Shown here: positions 43,354 through 53,500 of the stretch, piece after piece
How the letters are laid out: every line of letters begins with the position of its first letter
Position numbering within the stretch: position 1 is the first letter of the stretch
Assembly (NCBI GenBank): GCA_964418255.1
Contig: CAYQKV010000009.1
Location: forward strand, 1 to 64,000
Source: CAG-1782 sp964418255
Lineage (GTDB): Bacteria; Bacillota; Clostridia; Christensenellales; DTU072
DNA length: 64,000 nt
Direction: 5' to 3'
Notes under the pieces: generated by a model
The model's database searches: none
What the model saw: only the letters and a program-made list of their open reading frames with translations
Told to the model about the DNA's origin: nothing
Made by a program: the position numbers and the translations under genes

Positions 43354-44103
43354 ATGATAATTTATTTCAGCGGAACGGGAAACTCGCGCTACGTTGCGGA
43401 AAAACTTCTCAGAGAGGGCGAAAAAATCGTAGACGCGGCGAAACAAGAGTTTACCGTTTGCGACGAAGAAAGAGTCGGGTTTGTATTTCCGTGTTATTGC
43501 GGAGATATACCGCCGAAACTTATAGATTTTGTCGAGAAATCGACGGTGGGCAAGCCGAATTACGCGTTTGCGGTGTGTACCTGCGGCGCGAGCGCGGGCA
43601 GGAGTTTTCGTTCGCTTAAATATTTGCTCTGCGCTAAGGGCGCGACGCTGGATTTTGCGGAAAGCATAGTTATGCCGGACAGTTGCGTGCTTTACGCGTT
43701 CCCGAAAAAGGTAGTGAAAAAACTCCTTTTAAGCGCGGACGAAAGGATAGGCAAAATCAAGGTGAAAATCGACGCGTCCGAGAGGAAAAACCTTAAAGGG
43801 AAAAAGCCGCTCGGGTTCAGGTCGAAAGCCGTGTGGTTTATGTTCGGAAAAATAGTGGGTATTTATCGCAAGCGTTCGGACGAAAACTGCATAGGGTGCG
43901 GAGAATGCGTAAAGGCGTGCGAAGCGGGGAATATTAAAATCGTAGACGGAAAAGCGGTGTTCGGGAAGAAACCCGAGAGTTGCTATCAGTGTTTCGCGTG
44001 CATAAACGTATGTCCCAAATGCGCGATACGCTTCGGCGCGCTTAAAAACAGCGAAGAAAAGAGATATTATCATCCCGCTTATCGCGGAAAACAGGAGGAG
44101 TAA
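43354..44103 (+). CDS. EFR1-family flavodoxin/ferredoxin protein
   Basis: 249 residues. N-terminal flavodoxin-like half with the FMN-phosphate loop FSGTGNSRYVAE (about 5-16) and CTCGASAGR, and a C-terminal pair of [4Fe-4S] binding motifs: CIGCGECVKAC (about 181-191) and CYQCFACINVC (about 210-220), each CxxCxxCxxxC. Such proteins shuttle electrons in the cytosol; partners are unknown. AAAGGAGA ribosome binding site, 16 nt after the giant lipoprotein gene; its stop overlaps the next start (TAATG). Co-transcription with a surface protein and an exporter is odd and suggests an unrecognised redox role. Confidence 0.9.
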   Translation: MIIYFSGTGNSRYVAEKLLREGEKIVDAAKQEFTVCDEERVGFVFPCYCGDIPPKLIDFVEKSTVGKPNYAFAVCTCGASAGRSFRSLKYLLCAKGATLDFAESIVMPDSCVLYAFPKKVVKKLLLSADERIGKIKVKIDASERKNLKGKKPLGFRSKAVWFMFGKIVGIYRKRSDENCIGCGECVKACEAGNIKIVDGKAVFGKKPESCYQCFACINVCPKCAIRFGALKNSEEKRYYHPAYRGKQEE

Positions 44104-45107
44104 TGGCAGTACTCGAAATAGACGGAGTAACGAAAATTTACAAGAGCAAAGGACGGACGGTTGCCGCGGCGCAAGACGTTTCGTTTACCGTAGATAAAGG
44201 GGAAATAGTTGGATTTATCGGCAAAAACGGCGCGGGAAAAAGCACTACGCTTAAAATCGCGGTGGGACTTGCCGAGCCGACTTCGGGAGCGGTGAGAATC
44301 AACGGGTTCGACGTAAAAACTCAGCGCGTATCCGCGCTTGAAAAGGTAGGGTGCGTGGTGGAAACCCCCGACCTTTACCGCGATTGGAGCGCGATGAAAA
44401 ACCTCGAATATTTTGCGGCAATCGGCGGGAAAAAAGAGTTCGGAACGGGCGCGGAGTTCAAAAGAAACGTCAAAGAACGCTCGGAAGAACTTCTGAAAAT
44501 GGTCGGACTTTTCGAAAGGCGCAACGACCCCGTAAGAAAGTATTCCCTCGGAATGAAACAGAGGGTGGGCATAGCGCAGGCGCTTCTTTGCAAGCCCGAT
44601 TTGCTCATACTCGACGAGCCGACGAACGGGCTCGACCCCGAGGGGATAAAGGAAGTAAGAGATATATTGATAAAACTGAGCAAGGAATACGGAATGGCGG
44701 TGCTTGTTAGCAGTCATCTTCTCACCGAAATTCAGGCGACCTGCGACAAGTTCGTCATTATAAACAAAGGAAAGGTGAGCGGCGTTTACACGCGCGAGGA
44801 CATAGAAAGCAACACGGAAGACGGCAAGATTATCCTTCTTACCGACGACGTGGTAAAAGCGAAAGACGCGCTCAAAAACGACCTTTGTCTCGACAGCGTT
44901 ATACTCGGAAACGGCAAAGTCGAGTTTTCCACCGACAAATCGGTAAACGACGTGATGAAAGACCTTATTTTGGCGGGAGTAAACGTGCTGGGAATATCGA
45001 AAAAAGAGACGTCTCTCGAAGAATTCTTTATGAATATAACGGGAGGCGACGAAAATAAAAAGAGCGTAACGCCCGCGCTCGATAAATACAGAGGTGAAAA
45101 CAAATGA
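44103..45107 (+). CDS. ABC transporter ATP-binding protein
   Basis: 334 residues. Walker A GKNGAGKST (about 39-47), signature YSLGMKQRVGIAQ (about 142-154), Walker B LLILDEPTNGLDPEG (about 164-178) and a switch His in VSSHLL. The last 100 residues are the regulatory extension typical of CcmA/NatA-type exporters. It pairs with the ABC-2 permease that overlaps its stop (ATGA). Substrate could be a lipid, peptide or ion; the sequence does not decide. It is in the operon of the giant lipoprotein and EFR1 gene. Confidence 0.95.
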   Translation: MAVLEIDGVTKIYKSKGRTVAAAQDVSFTVDKGEIVGFIGKNGAGKSTTLKIAVGLAEPTSGAVRINGFDVKTQRVSALEKVGCVVETPDLYRDWSAMKNLEYFAAIGGKKEFGTGAEFKRNVKERSEELLKMVGLFERRNDPVRKYSLGMKQRVGIAQALLCKPDLLILDEPTNGLDPEGIKEVRDILIKLSKEYGMAVLVSSHLLTEIQATCDKFVIINKGKVSGVYTREDIESNTEDGKIILLTDDVVKAKDALKNDLCLDSVILGNGKVEFSTDKSVNDVMKDLILAGVNVLGISKKETSLEEFFMNITGGDENKKSVTPALDKYRGENK

Positions 45108-46183
45108 AAAACTTATTTGTCTGGGAAATAAAAAAGAGCGTAAAAAGAAACGCGATTATCGGAATAGCGATAACCGCGGTCGTCCTGCTCATACTGTTCG
45201 CCGTCGTGTATAACATTCTCGACGACCTCGTAAGAGACATAGTGAGCGGAGATATAAGTATCGACGACATAGAGGACGAGACGGGGGTCGACGTGGAATT
45301 GAACTACGGCGAAATCCGAGCGGAAAAACTCACGAAAGAAGAGCTCGAAGAGTATAAACGGCTTATGGAAAAGCACGTGGCGGAACTTGAAAAAGAGTAC
45401 AAAACAAACAAATACGTTTACGACCAACTCTTTGCGGAAAAGAGCGCGCTCGCAGAAGTAAACTACGCGCTCGACCACGGTATTTACAATAAAGAAGTAA
45501 GACTTCTCGGATTTAATTACGACGGCACGGGCGACGGTTCGAGTGCGGAAGGGTTCGTCACTATGTACGGCTCGGTTATGGCGCTCGTCGTGCTTATATA
45601 CGGAATAATTCTCGGCGCGAATTCGTACAGCGGCGAATATAAAAGCGGCACGATAAAACTCGTCCTTACACGCCCCGTAAAGAAGAGTTCGCTAACCCTT
45701 GCAAAACTTCTTTCTATGTACGCGGCGACGACTGTCGCGTTCCTCGTGCCCGTTCTGATGAGCTACGTTTACGGCGCGATAGCGTTCGGGTCGGACTCGG
45801 CGGTAACTATGATTTATAGCTTCAACGCCTCGGGCGCGGGGGTTACCACGGTCGGCGCGCATACGTTCGGAATGATAGTCAACAATTTGATAAATATCTT
45901 TGTTATGGCAACCCTTTCGTTTGCTTTGGCAACCGTAACCCGCAATTCGGCTGCGGGAATTCTCGTTTCCCTCGCCGTTGTGCTGGGTATAGGCAGTTTC
46001 TTCTCGTCGATAGGACTTACGGCGTTTACCCTTTCGTATTCGCTCGACTTTATGCAGTTCTTCGGAGTAGGTAACGTAGTGAGAAACGGGAACTTCTTTA
46101 TTTCGCTTGCGGTGGTGATATTCTGGCTGGCGGCTTCGCTTGTATCGGCGTTTGTCGTTACGCAAAAAAGAGACGTATATTAA
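45104..46183 (+). CDS. ABC-2 type permease
   Basis: 359 residues with a membrane helix near residues 14-35, a large charged extracytoplasmic loop (about 36-150, rich in Glu/Lys), then five further helices with the ABC-2 hallmark YSGEYKSGTIKLVLTRPVKKSSL at the start of the membrane core (quoted region spans about 180-205). It forms an exporter with the ATPase encoded just upstream, with which it overlaps by 4 nt. The permease resembles those of multidrug, antimicrobial-peptide or sodium exporters, without closer assignment. Confidence 0.92.
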   Translation: MKNLFVWEIKKSVKRNAIIGIAITAVVLLILFAVVYNILDDLVRDIVSGDISIDDIEDETGVDVELNYGEIRAEKLTKEELEEYKRLMEKHVAELEKEYKTNKYVYDQLFAEKSALAEVNYALDHGIYNKEVRLLGFNYDGTGDGSSAEGFVTMYGSVMALVVLIYGIILGANSYSGEYKSGTIKLVLTRPVKKSSLTLAKLLSMYAATTVAFLVPVLMSYVYGAIAFGSDSAVTMIYSFNASGAGVTTVGAHTFGMIVNNLINIFVMATLSFALATVTRNSAAGILVSLAVVLGIGSFFSSIGLTAFTLSYSLDFMQFFGVGNVVRNGNFFISLAVVIFWLAASLVSAFVVTQKRDVY

Positions 46184-46200
46184 AATAAGGAGGCAAACGA

Positions 46201-47085
46201 ATGAAAACGCTCGAAGTAGGGAATATCTGGTATTTTTTCTATATCGTAGTATGCGGGGGAATTGCCGCCGCGGGATTTTTCCCGTTCCGTAAGGCGACGG
46301 AAAAGAAAAAATACATTTATGTATTGACTCTTTCGTTTGTTAATTTCGCATTGCATTTCCTTAAATTGCTTTTACCCGAGTACGATTATTTTCCGATGAG
46401 CATACGTAAATGCACGTTTGAAAATATCTGCGCGGTCAGCGTGCTTATTTATCCGTTCGTGATGATGAGTAAGAGCGACGCCGCGAAAGATTACGTCGTA
46501 TTCCTCGGCTTGATAGGCGGCGCGGCGGCGATGTTCGTGCCTACGGGAGCGTGGGGGCATCCGCCGTTCAGATTGGAAACGATTAGGTTTTATCTTTCGC
46601 ATATTTTGCTGTTTATGCAGGCGTTTTACACGCTTATGTACGGGTTGCACCGTCCGAGTTACAAGCGGTTCTGGCGCGTGCCGTTAAGTTTTTTCCTTAT
46701 ACTCGGCGTGATAACGCTTAACGAATTCGTTTTGCGCGCGACGGGATTTACCGAAGAAACCCTCGACCAAATGGTAGGCGACCCTACGGCGTCGAGAAAC
46801 GGAATTTTCATTTTCGGTTTGCCCGAAAATATCGAAAGCAAACTCGGCTTTTTAACCGCGGTCGTGCCCGACTTTATGAAACACGGGTTCGGCTATCGGT
46901 CGGGAGACTTCCTCTGGCCGTGGGTGTGGCTGTTCTGGCCGATAATAACCTACGGAGAAATCGCCGCCCACGCGATAGGGTTCACCTGGGGATGGAAAGA
47001 ACTCAAAGAGGATTTGGATAAAAGAAAAACCGCTTCGATTTCAAACGCGGGAAGCGGAAGAAAAATTTATCGCAAAAGACGTTAG
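46201..47085 (+). CDS. YwaF/TMEM164-like integral membrane protein
   Basis: 294 residues with seven or so membrane segments. The layout and the segment ICAVSVLIYPFVMM followed by GLIGGAAAMFVP and the HILLFMQAFYTLMYG helix recall the YwaF family (TIGR02206), of unknown or acyltransferase-like function. The C-terminus is basic and cytosolic. AAGGAGG precedes the ATG, 17 nt after the permease. It is the last gene of the operon that begins with the giant lipoprotein. It ends 7 bp from the convergent truA gene with no room for a terminator. Confidence 0.75.
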   Translation: MKTLEVGNIWYFFYIVVCGGIAAAGFFPFRKATEKKKYIYVLTLSFVNFALHFLKLLLPEYDYFPMSIRKCTFENICAVSVLIYPFVMMSKSDAAKDYVVFLGLIGGAAAMFVPTGAWGHPPFRLETIRFYLSHILLFMQAFYTLMYGLHRPSYKRFWRVPLSFFLILGVITLNEFVLRATGFTEETLDQMVGDPTASRNGIFIFGLPENIESKLGFLTAVVPDFMKHGFGYRSGDFLWPWVWLFWPIITYGEIAAHAIGFTWGWKELKEDLDKRKTASISNAGSGRKIYRKRR

Positions 47086-47092
47086 ATTTTTT

Positions 47093-47842
47093 TTACACGT
47101 CGTAATCGACGGATACGAGAGTAAGCCCTTGCGGCGGGAAAGTCTTTCCGCAGAAAACGCGGTTTCCCGTTTCGAGGGCTTTTTTCACGTCGGAAAGCGG
47201 GCGCGTATTTAATCCGATTTCCACAACCGTGCCCGCGATAATCCGCACCATATTATATAAGAAACCGTTGCCCGTGACGGTGATGGAGAACGCGCCGTCG
47301 CCGCAAGGGGCAATCGAGGCGGAATAGATTGTGCGCACCGATGAAGTCACCGGTCTGCCCGTGTTGGAAAACGCCGCAAAGTCGTGCGTGCCGCGGATAA
47401 GCGCAAGGACTTCTTCCGCTTTGGAAATATCGAACTTTTCCTTATCGTAGGGAACGTGAGAGGCGTATCGGTCGGAAAGAGGACGGGATACGCGGGAAAG
47501 ATAAAAATCGTATCGGTAAGTCTTTTTTTTCGCGGAATACTGCGCTTCGAATTCGTCGCTTACAACGGCGGCGTTTTTTACGCTTACGTCGCGGGGAAGG
47601 CGGGTATTTACCGCAAGAGCGAGTTTTTCCACGGGAAAATCTTTCGTGACGTCGAAATGCGCGGTCTGTCCGAGCGCGTGAACGCCCGCGTCCGTTCTGC
47701 CGCTTCCGCGGAGGGTGATTTGCTCGGTGAGAACGGAAGAAAGCGCGTCCTGCAAAACGCCCTGAACGCTTCTTTTCGACGGTTGAATTTGCCAGCCGCA
47801 AAAGTCCGTGCCGTCGTATTCGACGGTTATCATTACGCGCAT
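47093..47842 (-). CDS. truA: tRNA pseudouridine(38-40) synthase TruA
   Basis: 249 residues. TruA converts U38-U40 of tRNA anticodon arms to pseudouridine. Catalytic Asp51 is in GSGRTDAGVHALGQ, and the opening VEYDGTDFCGWQIQP and the FLYNMVRIIAGTVVEIG motif near the C-terminus are typical. GGAGG ribosome binding site. It lies 28 nt behind ecfT, the order conserved in Firmicutes, where rplM-rpsI normally follow; here they are about 30 kb away. Confidence 0.96.
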   Translation of the reverse strand: MRVMITVEYDGTDFCGWQIQPSKRSVQGVLQDALSSVLTEQITLRGSGRTDAGVHALGQTAHFDVTKDFPVEKLALAVNTRLPRDVSVKNAAVVSDEFEAQYSAKKKTYRYDFYLSRVSRPLSDRYASHVPYDKEKFDISKAEEVLALIRGTHDFAAFSNTGRPVTSSVRTIYSASIAPCGDGAFSITVTGNGFLYNMVRIIAGTVVEIGLNTRPLSDVKKALETGNRVFCGKTFPPQGLTLVSVDYDV

Positions 47843-47870
47843 AAATGCCTCCGCAAGGAAAAAGTCAGGA

Positions 47871-48698
47871 TTAAATCGCGCCGTTTAACAGCCCGAAGAA
47901 ACCGAGTTTTAACAGGATAATCAGAGTGAGAAACAATGCGAGAGCGAAAAACGCTATCAAATCGCGGTAGGAAAACCGCAACGGCTTCATTTTCGTACGG
48001 TGAGGGGTGGCGTTATAGCAACGCGCGTCGAGAGCCATAGCGAGTTCGTCCGCCCTGCGGAAAGTGGAGACGAACAAGGGGATAAGCACGGGCAAAAGGG
48101 CTTTCGCGCGCTTTAACAGTCCGCCGTTGTCGAAATGAGCGCCGCGGGCTTTCTGCGCCATTATTATTTTGTTTACCTCTTCCATAAGAGTGGGGATAAA
48201 CCGAAGAGCCGTGCTCATAATTACCGCCACGTCGTGCACGGGAAAACGAAGAAAAGAGAGCGGTTTCATAATGCTCTCCATTCCGTCGGTAAGAGCCATC
48301 GGAGTGGAAGTAAACGTAAGCATCGAAGTGGACACGACGAGGAATATTATGCGAAGAGCCATTTTCGCCGCGTAGATTAAACCGCCGTCGGTTATTCTGA
48401 GGAATTGCCACTCCCATAAAACGTTGCCGTCCTTATAGAAAAATACGTTTATTATCGCCGTAAATATGATAATAAAGAGTATCGCTTTTACCGTTTTAAG
48501 GACGCTTAAAAGAGGAACTCGGGATACTAAAATAACGATTAGAATAAAGGCATAGCACGCCGCGTACGCATAGAAAGTATCGCATAAAAATACCGATACG
48601 ATAAAAATGAGAACGGCGAAAAGTTTTATTCTCGGGTCGAGTTTGTGAATGAACGACGAGGCGGGGTAGTATTGCCCGAAGACGATTTCTTTGTTCAA
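47871..48698 (-). CDS. ecfT: ECF transporter transmembrane subunit EcfT
   Basis: 275 residues from a TTG start behind AAGGAGGG, overlapping the ecfA2 stop. Five or six membrane segments, and the two ATPase-coupling helices with the Ala-Arg-Gly signature: QKARGA (about 190) and DARCYN (about 232; consensus xARG). EcfT couples the two ATPases to exchangeable vitamin-binding S components encoded elsewhere. The S component is not in this window. The second motif reads ARC rather than ARG, a mild deviation. Confidence 0.93.
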   Translation of the reverse strand: MNKEIVFGQYYPASSFIHKLDPRIKLFAVLIFIVSVFLCDTFYAYAACYAFILIVILVSRVPLLSVLKTVKAILFIIIFTAIINVFFYKDGNVLWEWQFLRITDGGLIYAAKMALRIIFLVVSTSMLTFTSTPMALTDGMESIMKPLSFLRFPVHDVAVIMSTALRFIPTLMEEVNKIIMAQKARGAHFDNGGLLKRAKALLPVLIPLFVSTFRRADELAMALDARCYNATPHRTKMKPLRFSYRDLIAFFALALFLTLIILLKLGFFGLLNGAI

Positions 48699-49561
48699 TT
48701 CGTCCCTCCTTTTCCCGAAAAGTACGAAGATACGCTATCGGTAAGACTTTGCCGCGTGAGAGGGCGGGAGGGGAGAATTATGCCTCGGGATGCGAGTTTT
48801 TTGGTGATTGCGACCGCGTGGGGAAGGGCGAGACCGAAAGCGTCTTCGTACTCGTCGTAGAAGAATTTTTCGGGGGTGGAGTCGCAGATTTTTTTACCGT
48901 CGGACAGAGCGATTACGCGGTCGGCGTATTCCGCGATTTCGTCCATATTGTGGCTGACCATTATGACGGTCTTGACCGCGCCCGAAGCGCGGAGGGAAGT
49001 CAGAAGGTCGAGCATATCCCGTTTGCCCGCAGGGTCGAGACCCGCCGTCGGTTCGTCGAGAATGAGAAAGTCGGGGTTGTATGAAAGAACGCCCGCTACC
49101 GCCACGCGGCGTTTCTCGCCGCCGCTCAGTTCTATCGGGGAGCGTTCTTTTATTCCGTCGAAGTCGAGTCCGACCATTCTTATCGCGCGCTCGGCGTTCT
49201 GCGCGGCTTCTTCGTCGCTCATACCGAAATTGCGCGGTCCGAATTTGACGTCGTCGAGAACGGTCTCGGCAAACAGTTGATATTCGGGGTACTGGAAGAG
49301 CATACCGATTTTTTTGCGGAGTTTTTGCAGGTCGGGTTTGCGCGCGGACAGGTCGATTTCGTCCACGACGATTTTCCCGTCCGTCAGTTTGATTAGCCCG
49401 TTGAGATGTTGAATGAGAGTGCTCTTTCCGCTTCCCGTACAGCCCACTATGCCGACGAATTCTCCGTCGCTTACCGTAAAGGAAACGTTATCGAGAGCCT
49501 TTTTTTCGAACGGCGATTTCTTGCCGTATGTAAAGGATAAATTTTCTACGACAATCGGCAT
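48695..49561 (-). CDS. ecfA2: ECF transporter ATPase EcfA2
   Basis: 288 residues. Walker A GCTGSGKST (about 35-43), Q-loop FQYPEYQLF, signature LSGGEKRRVAVAG, Walker B FLILDEPTAGLDPAG and switch VSHNMDE are complete. It heterodimerises with EcfA1 to power vitamin and metal uptake through the shared EcfT. GGAGG ribosome binding site lies inside the 3' end of ecfA1 (16-nt overlap), so the two are translationally coupled. Confidence 0.95.
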   Translation of the reverse strand: MPIVVENLSFTYGKKSPFEKKALDNVSFTVSDGEFVGIVGCTGSGKSTLIQHLNGLIKLTDGKIVVDEIDLSARKPDLQKLRKKIGMLFQYPEYQLFAETVLDDVKFGPRNFGMSDEEAAQNAERAIRMVGLDFDGIKERSPIELSGGEKRRVAVAGVLSYNPDFLILDEPTAGLDPAGKRDMLDLLTSLRASGAVKTVIMVSHNMDEIAEYADRVIALSDGKKICDSTPEKFFYDEYEDAFGLALPHAVAITKKLASRGIILPSRPLTRQSLTDSVSSYFSGKGGTN

Positions 49562-50376
49562 ATTTCCTCCGTGAGCGCGTCGTCGTCGAGACAGACGCCG
49601 ACGGAAATTCCCTTTAAGGCGAGGTCGCGCGCGACCGCCGTTGCAAAAGGAAGTTCGAGTTTGGCTTCTTTAAGGATTTTGGGATTCCCGAAAACCTCGT
49701 TCGGAGTACCCGAAAAGACAAGTTCTCCGCCGTTCATTACGCCTATTCTGTCGGCGGAAACGGCTTCGTCCATATAGTGGGTGATGAGAATTACCGTCAT
49801 ACCGTGCTCTTTGTTCAGGGCGCGGACGGTGTCGAGGACTTCCTTTCTTCCCTCGGGGTCGAGCATAGAGGTGCTTTCGTCGAGAATGAGAACTTTCGGG
49901 AGCATAGCGAGAATGGCGGCGATAGCCACGCGCTGTTTCTGTCCGCCGCTGAGTTTGAAAGGAGTGCCGGTTTTTCTGTCCGACATACCGACGGTTTCCA
50001 AAGCCCAGTCGACGCGGCGGCGGATTTCTTCGGGCGGAACGCCGAGATTTTCGCAACCGAAAGCGATGTCGTCCTCGATTATCGAAGCGACCATCTGGTT
50101 GTCGGGATTCTGAAAGACCATACCTACGGTGGAGCGTAGGTCGAAAACGCGGCTTTCGTCGGCGGAATTTATGCCGTCGACCGTGATTTTCCCTTCGTCG
50201 GGGGTGAGAAACCCGTTGACGAGTTTGGCGAGCGTGCTTTTGCCGCTGCCGTTATGTCCGAGAAGCACGATAAATTCCCCTTCGTTTACCGAAAGGGATA
50301 CGTTTTTCACGCCCACGGATACGGACTCGTCCGTCTTGTAGGAAAATGTTACGTTTTCGATTTCTATTATCGCCAT
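49546..50376 (-). CDS. ecfA1: ECF transporter ATPase EcfA1
   Basis: 276 residues from the ATG at 50376 (MAIIEIENVTF); an upstream in-frame ATG would add 12 unlikely residues. Walker A GHNGSGKST, Q-loop FQNPDNQMV, signature LSGGQKQRVAIA, and Walker B LILDESTSMLDPEG. The Ser for Pro in DEST is usual for EcfA1. First gene of the leftward ecfA1-ecfA2-ecfT-truA operon. No Shine-Dalgarno is present; a weak promoter (TTGCTT, 17 bp, TAAACT, 50384-50412) lies 7 nt from the ATG, so leaderless translation is possible. Confidence 0.94.
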   Translation of the reverse strand: MAIIEIENVTFSYKTDESVSVGVKNVSLSVNEGEFIVLLGHNGSGKSTLAKLVNGFLTPDEGKITVDGINSADESRVFDLRSTVGMVFQNPDNQMVASIIEDDIAFGCENLGVPPEEIRRRVDWALETVGMSDRKTGTPFKLSGGQKQRVAIAAILAMLPKVLILDESTSMLDPEGRKEVLDTVRALNKEHGMTVILITHYMDEAVSADRIGVMNGGELVFSGTPNEVFGNPKILKEAKLELPFATAVARDLALKGISVGVCLDDDALTEEICRLS

Positions 50377-50489
50377 AGCCAAAAGTTTAGCATAACGCAA
50401 ACGAAAAAGCAAATAAAAGCAAATAAATGCCCGAATTTTGCTTAATTTATTTTATTTATATAAATAAGACTTAATTGCGCATACCCGTC

Positions 50490-50518
50490 TTGACAGGTAA
50501 CGAGAAAATATATATAAT
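50490..50518 (+). promoter_or_regulatory. perfect consensus promoter of the second giant gene
   Basis: TTGACA (50490-50495), 17-bp spacer, TATAAT (50513-50518), both perfect. Leader of about 50 nt before the ATG at 50575. Confidence 0.85.
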
Positions 50519-50574
50519 ATATACAAAGCAAAAAGGGCGACTTATGCTCTTTTTCACTCGGGAGGTACTTCTTG

Positions 50575-53500
50575 ATGGGTACGAAAAACGGTCTTTTCAA
50601 AAAATTGCTTCTGTGCGTGCTGGCGGCGCTTATGCTTTCGCTCGTGCTTTCGGCGTGCGAGTTGGAGGACCCCGTTCGGGAATCCACCTACTACATAAAC
50701 GACAATCAGAGCAACTACTACAACAAAGACCATACGACCACGGACGAAGCGGTCGACGAGTTTACCGACTCCATTACCGCGTTAAGAAAATACCTCGACA
50801 GCGAATCTTTCGTAGACAGCGGATACTATATGGGCGTTGATTTCGACATCGACGTGCTCGACCCCGAGAACAACACCGCGGGCAACTTCGCTCTCCGTAT
50901 TCAGTCCTACCTCTATACCTATCCCTACGAAGACGACGACGGCAACCCCATTTACAAATATTACGAAAACGGACGTTATTACGACGAGAACAACGAAGAG
51001 GGTACGCGCACGCTCGTAAGCGCGCTGGAAATTCACAACGAGGCGATTAAAAAATCCGATATTTGCATAGAGTGGTACAACGGCGCGACCAACGAGGTGC
51101 TCATAGGGTTGTACTTCGACGGAATCAACAGCAACGCAGACAGCCCCGGCAATATCCTGTACCTCAACATACAAGGGTATAAGCGCAGTTTCCCCGATTT
51201 CGGCGACACGGTGCTTTATCAGCAGCTCATAAGGCTTCTCGTAAACCTTTCGGTGGAAGGAATTCTCGAATCTCTCGGATTGCAGGGCGACGCGGGAACG
51301 GGTTCGATTAACTCGACGATGTCCAGCTTGGTCGGCGAAAACTACAAGCGTGTGGTAAACGGAGATTTGGTAAGTCTTCTGTTTTATTCCGTTACTCTCG
51401 ACGCGATAGCGGGCAACGTCAACGACCTTATCTACGACATCCTCGGCGTGTTCGGAAGAAAATGGGACCCGATGACGAATAAATTCCTCGGGTTCAAGTT
51501 CAGCACGGTGGCGAACGCGATAATTCAGTCGATAAACGCGGATATGCGGGCGATAATCTCCCCCGACAAGAGCGACGTAAGCGACGTTCTGACAAACGCG
51601 GAATTCGCGTTTGCGGGAGTAGTGAACAGTTACGACGTGCTGTATACGTATACGTCGAACATAAAGTTCGATTACGGGTGGACTTACCCCGAAACGCTCA
51701 AACTCGACACGGACTATTACACGATGTTCGATTACGGAAATTACGAGTTCGACGGATTGCTGTACGTTCCGGCGTGGGACGCGCAGTTCGACGCGGAAAT
51801 CAAGACGGACATTCAACAGTACGACAACAGCACGAACAACGTGTTTATGGAATTCCGCGACATAGCGAACGGCGAGCTTATGATAGGTCTCTATTACCGC
51901 GAAGAGAGGGCGTGGCTGGATATTTCGGGTATGGCGTATATGTACGGCTGGGTGGACGTAGAGTCTCTCGGTTTCCCGCAGGTCTGGGACGACCATCTCG
52001 ACCTCGCCGAAGTGCTCGGCAAATTCTTCCGGATAATAAACAACACCATAGTGTCCATAGTGGACTCGATACTCGACCCCGCCTCGTCGGATAAGGAGAA
52101 CAAAGTTCTCGAATACTTGATGGCGAAGACGAGTTTTACCGAGAAAGACCCCGAGGACATTTTTTCTATCAACAGCGAAACGTTGCAGCTCGACATAGAA
52201 CTCGTCAAGCAGATGCTCGAAGAGACGGGCGTGGGTTCGTTCTCCACGAGACAGATAATCAACATACTCGACTCGATGCTGCCGTACACGATGGACCAGA
52301 TTGCCATTATGCTCGGTATAGCGAGCGCGGAAATTATGCTCGAAAAGACGTATTTCACCCTTACCTGGGACGTGGACGAGCAGGAATTCACGATAATTAT
52401 GTATACAAACGTGGGCGTAACACCCGGCGAGCCGTCCACGATGATTTTCCAACTGGAACTCGTTCCCATACACTTCGGCGAATACGTTCCCATTACCGAA
52501 ATAGATTTCACGAACTTCAAACCTCTCGGCGAGATTTACACCTACTCGGGCACGCTCCGAGGGAATTTCATATTCAGTTCGCAGGAAACCGTCGATTTGA
52601 GTAAACTTTTATCCGCGACGATAGGTGAAAGTTCGGGCTTGAACACGCCGTACGTGCTCGCGCAGAACGCGGGGCTTTCGTTTACCCTCGTTTACGACCA
52701 GTTCGTAAAAGACCAGTACGCCGACGGGCGGTGGAAGCTGGCGGGAAGAAGCGCGTTCGAACTCACCGTATGGCTTACGGGCAGCGAAAGCACGATAATC
52801 ATCGGGCTTGCCTCGGATGACGTATGTTTCAACAACGAAGTTTACAAAGACCTGCCGGCAAGAGAAGACGAACTCGGTTACGTCTGGGTCAATATCGCGT
52901 GCGTAACCAAAAACGGAACGCAGGTTATCCCGAAGATGAAGATAAGAGAAGACGTCTTTATGGCGTCGATGTCGGCGTATATGAACAACGAGACGTCGAT
53001 AGAGGACGACGTGTCGAGTTTTGCCGACAACGATTTCAACCTGTCTCTTACCAGCATAATCACCGCGCTGTGTAAAGACGCGTACGTCATAGCGGCGGCG
53101 GACCAACTTGAAATCACCTCTTCCAACGAAACGTTGCAGAACCTGTTCAGAGTAAACGGACTTATCGGAAACATCAAAGTGGACGCAGGATTCGAATACC
53201 GCGTAAAAGGACTGGAATCCATCAGAAAACAATACCTTATGTACGAAGTCGGATTTTTCGACAACATAACGGGAAACAGCCCGTACGACACGGCTTTGCA
53301 CGACAGACTTCCCGTCTTCTTCTACGAAGACTATATGGACGACTACGACCCGCTTAAATACGATTTCCTCGTCTATAAAGACAACGTTATTCTCGACGAC
53401 GGAACGATGATACTTGCGGGAACGATATATCTGTTCGAACTCGGAGCAAGGAGGGTCGTTTCGCGGCAGAACATAGACTATCCGTCCAACTCGTTCTTTA

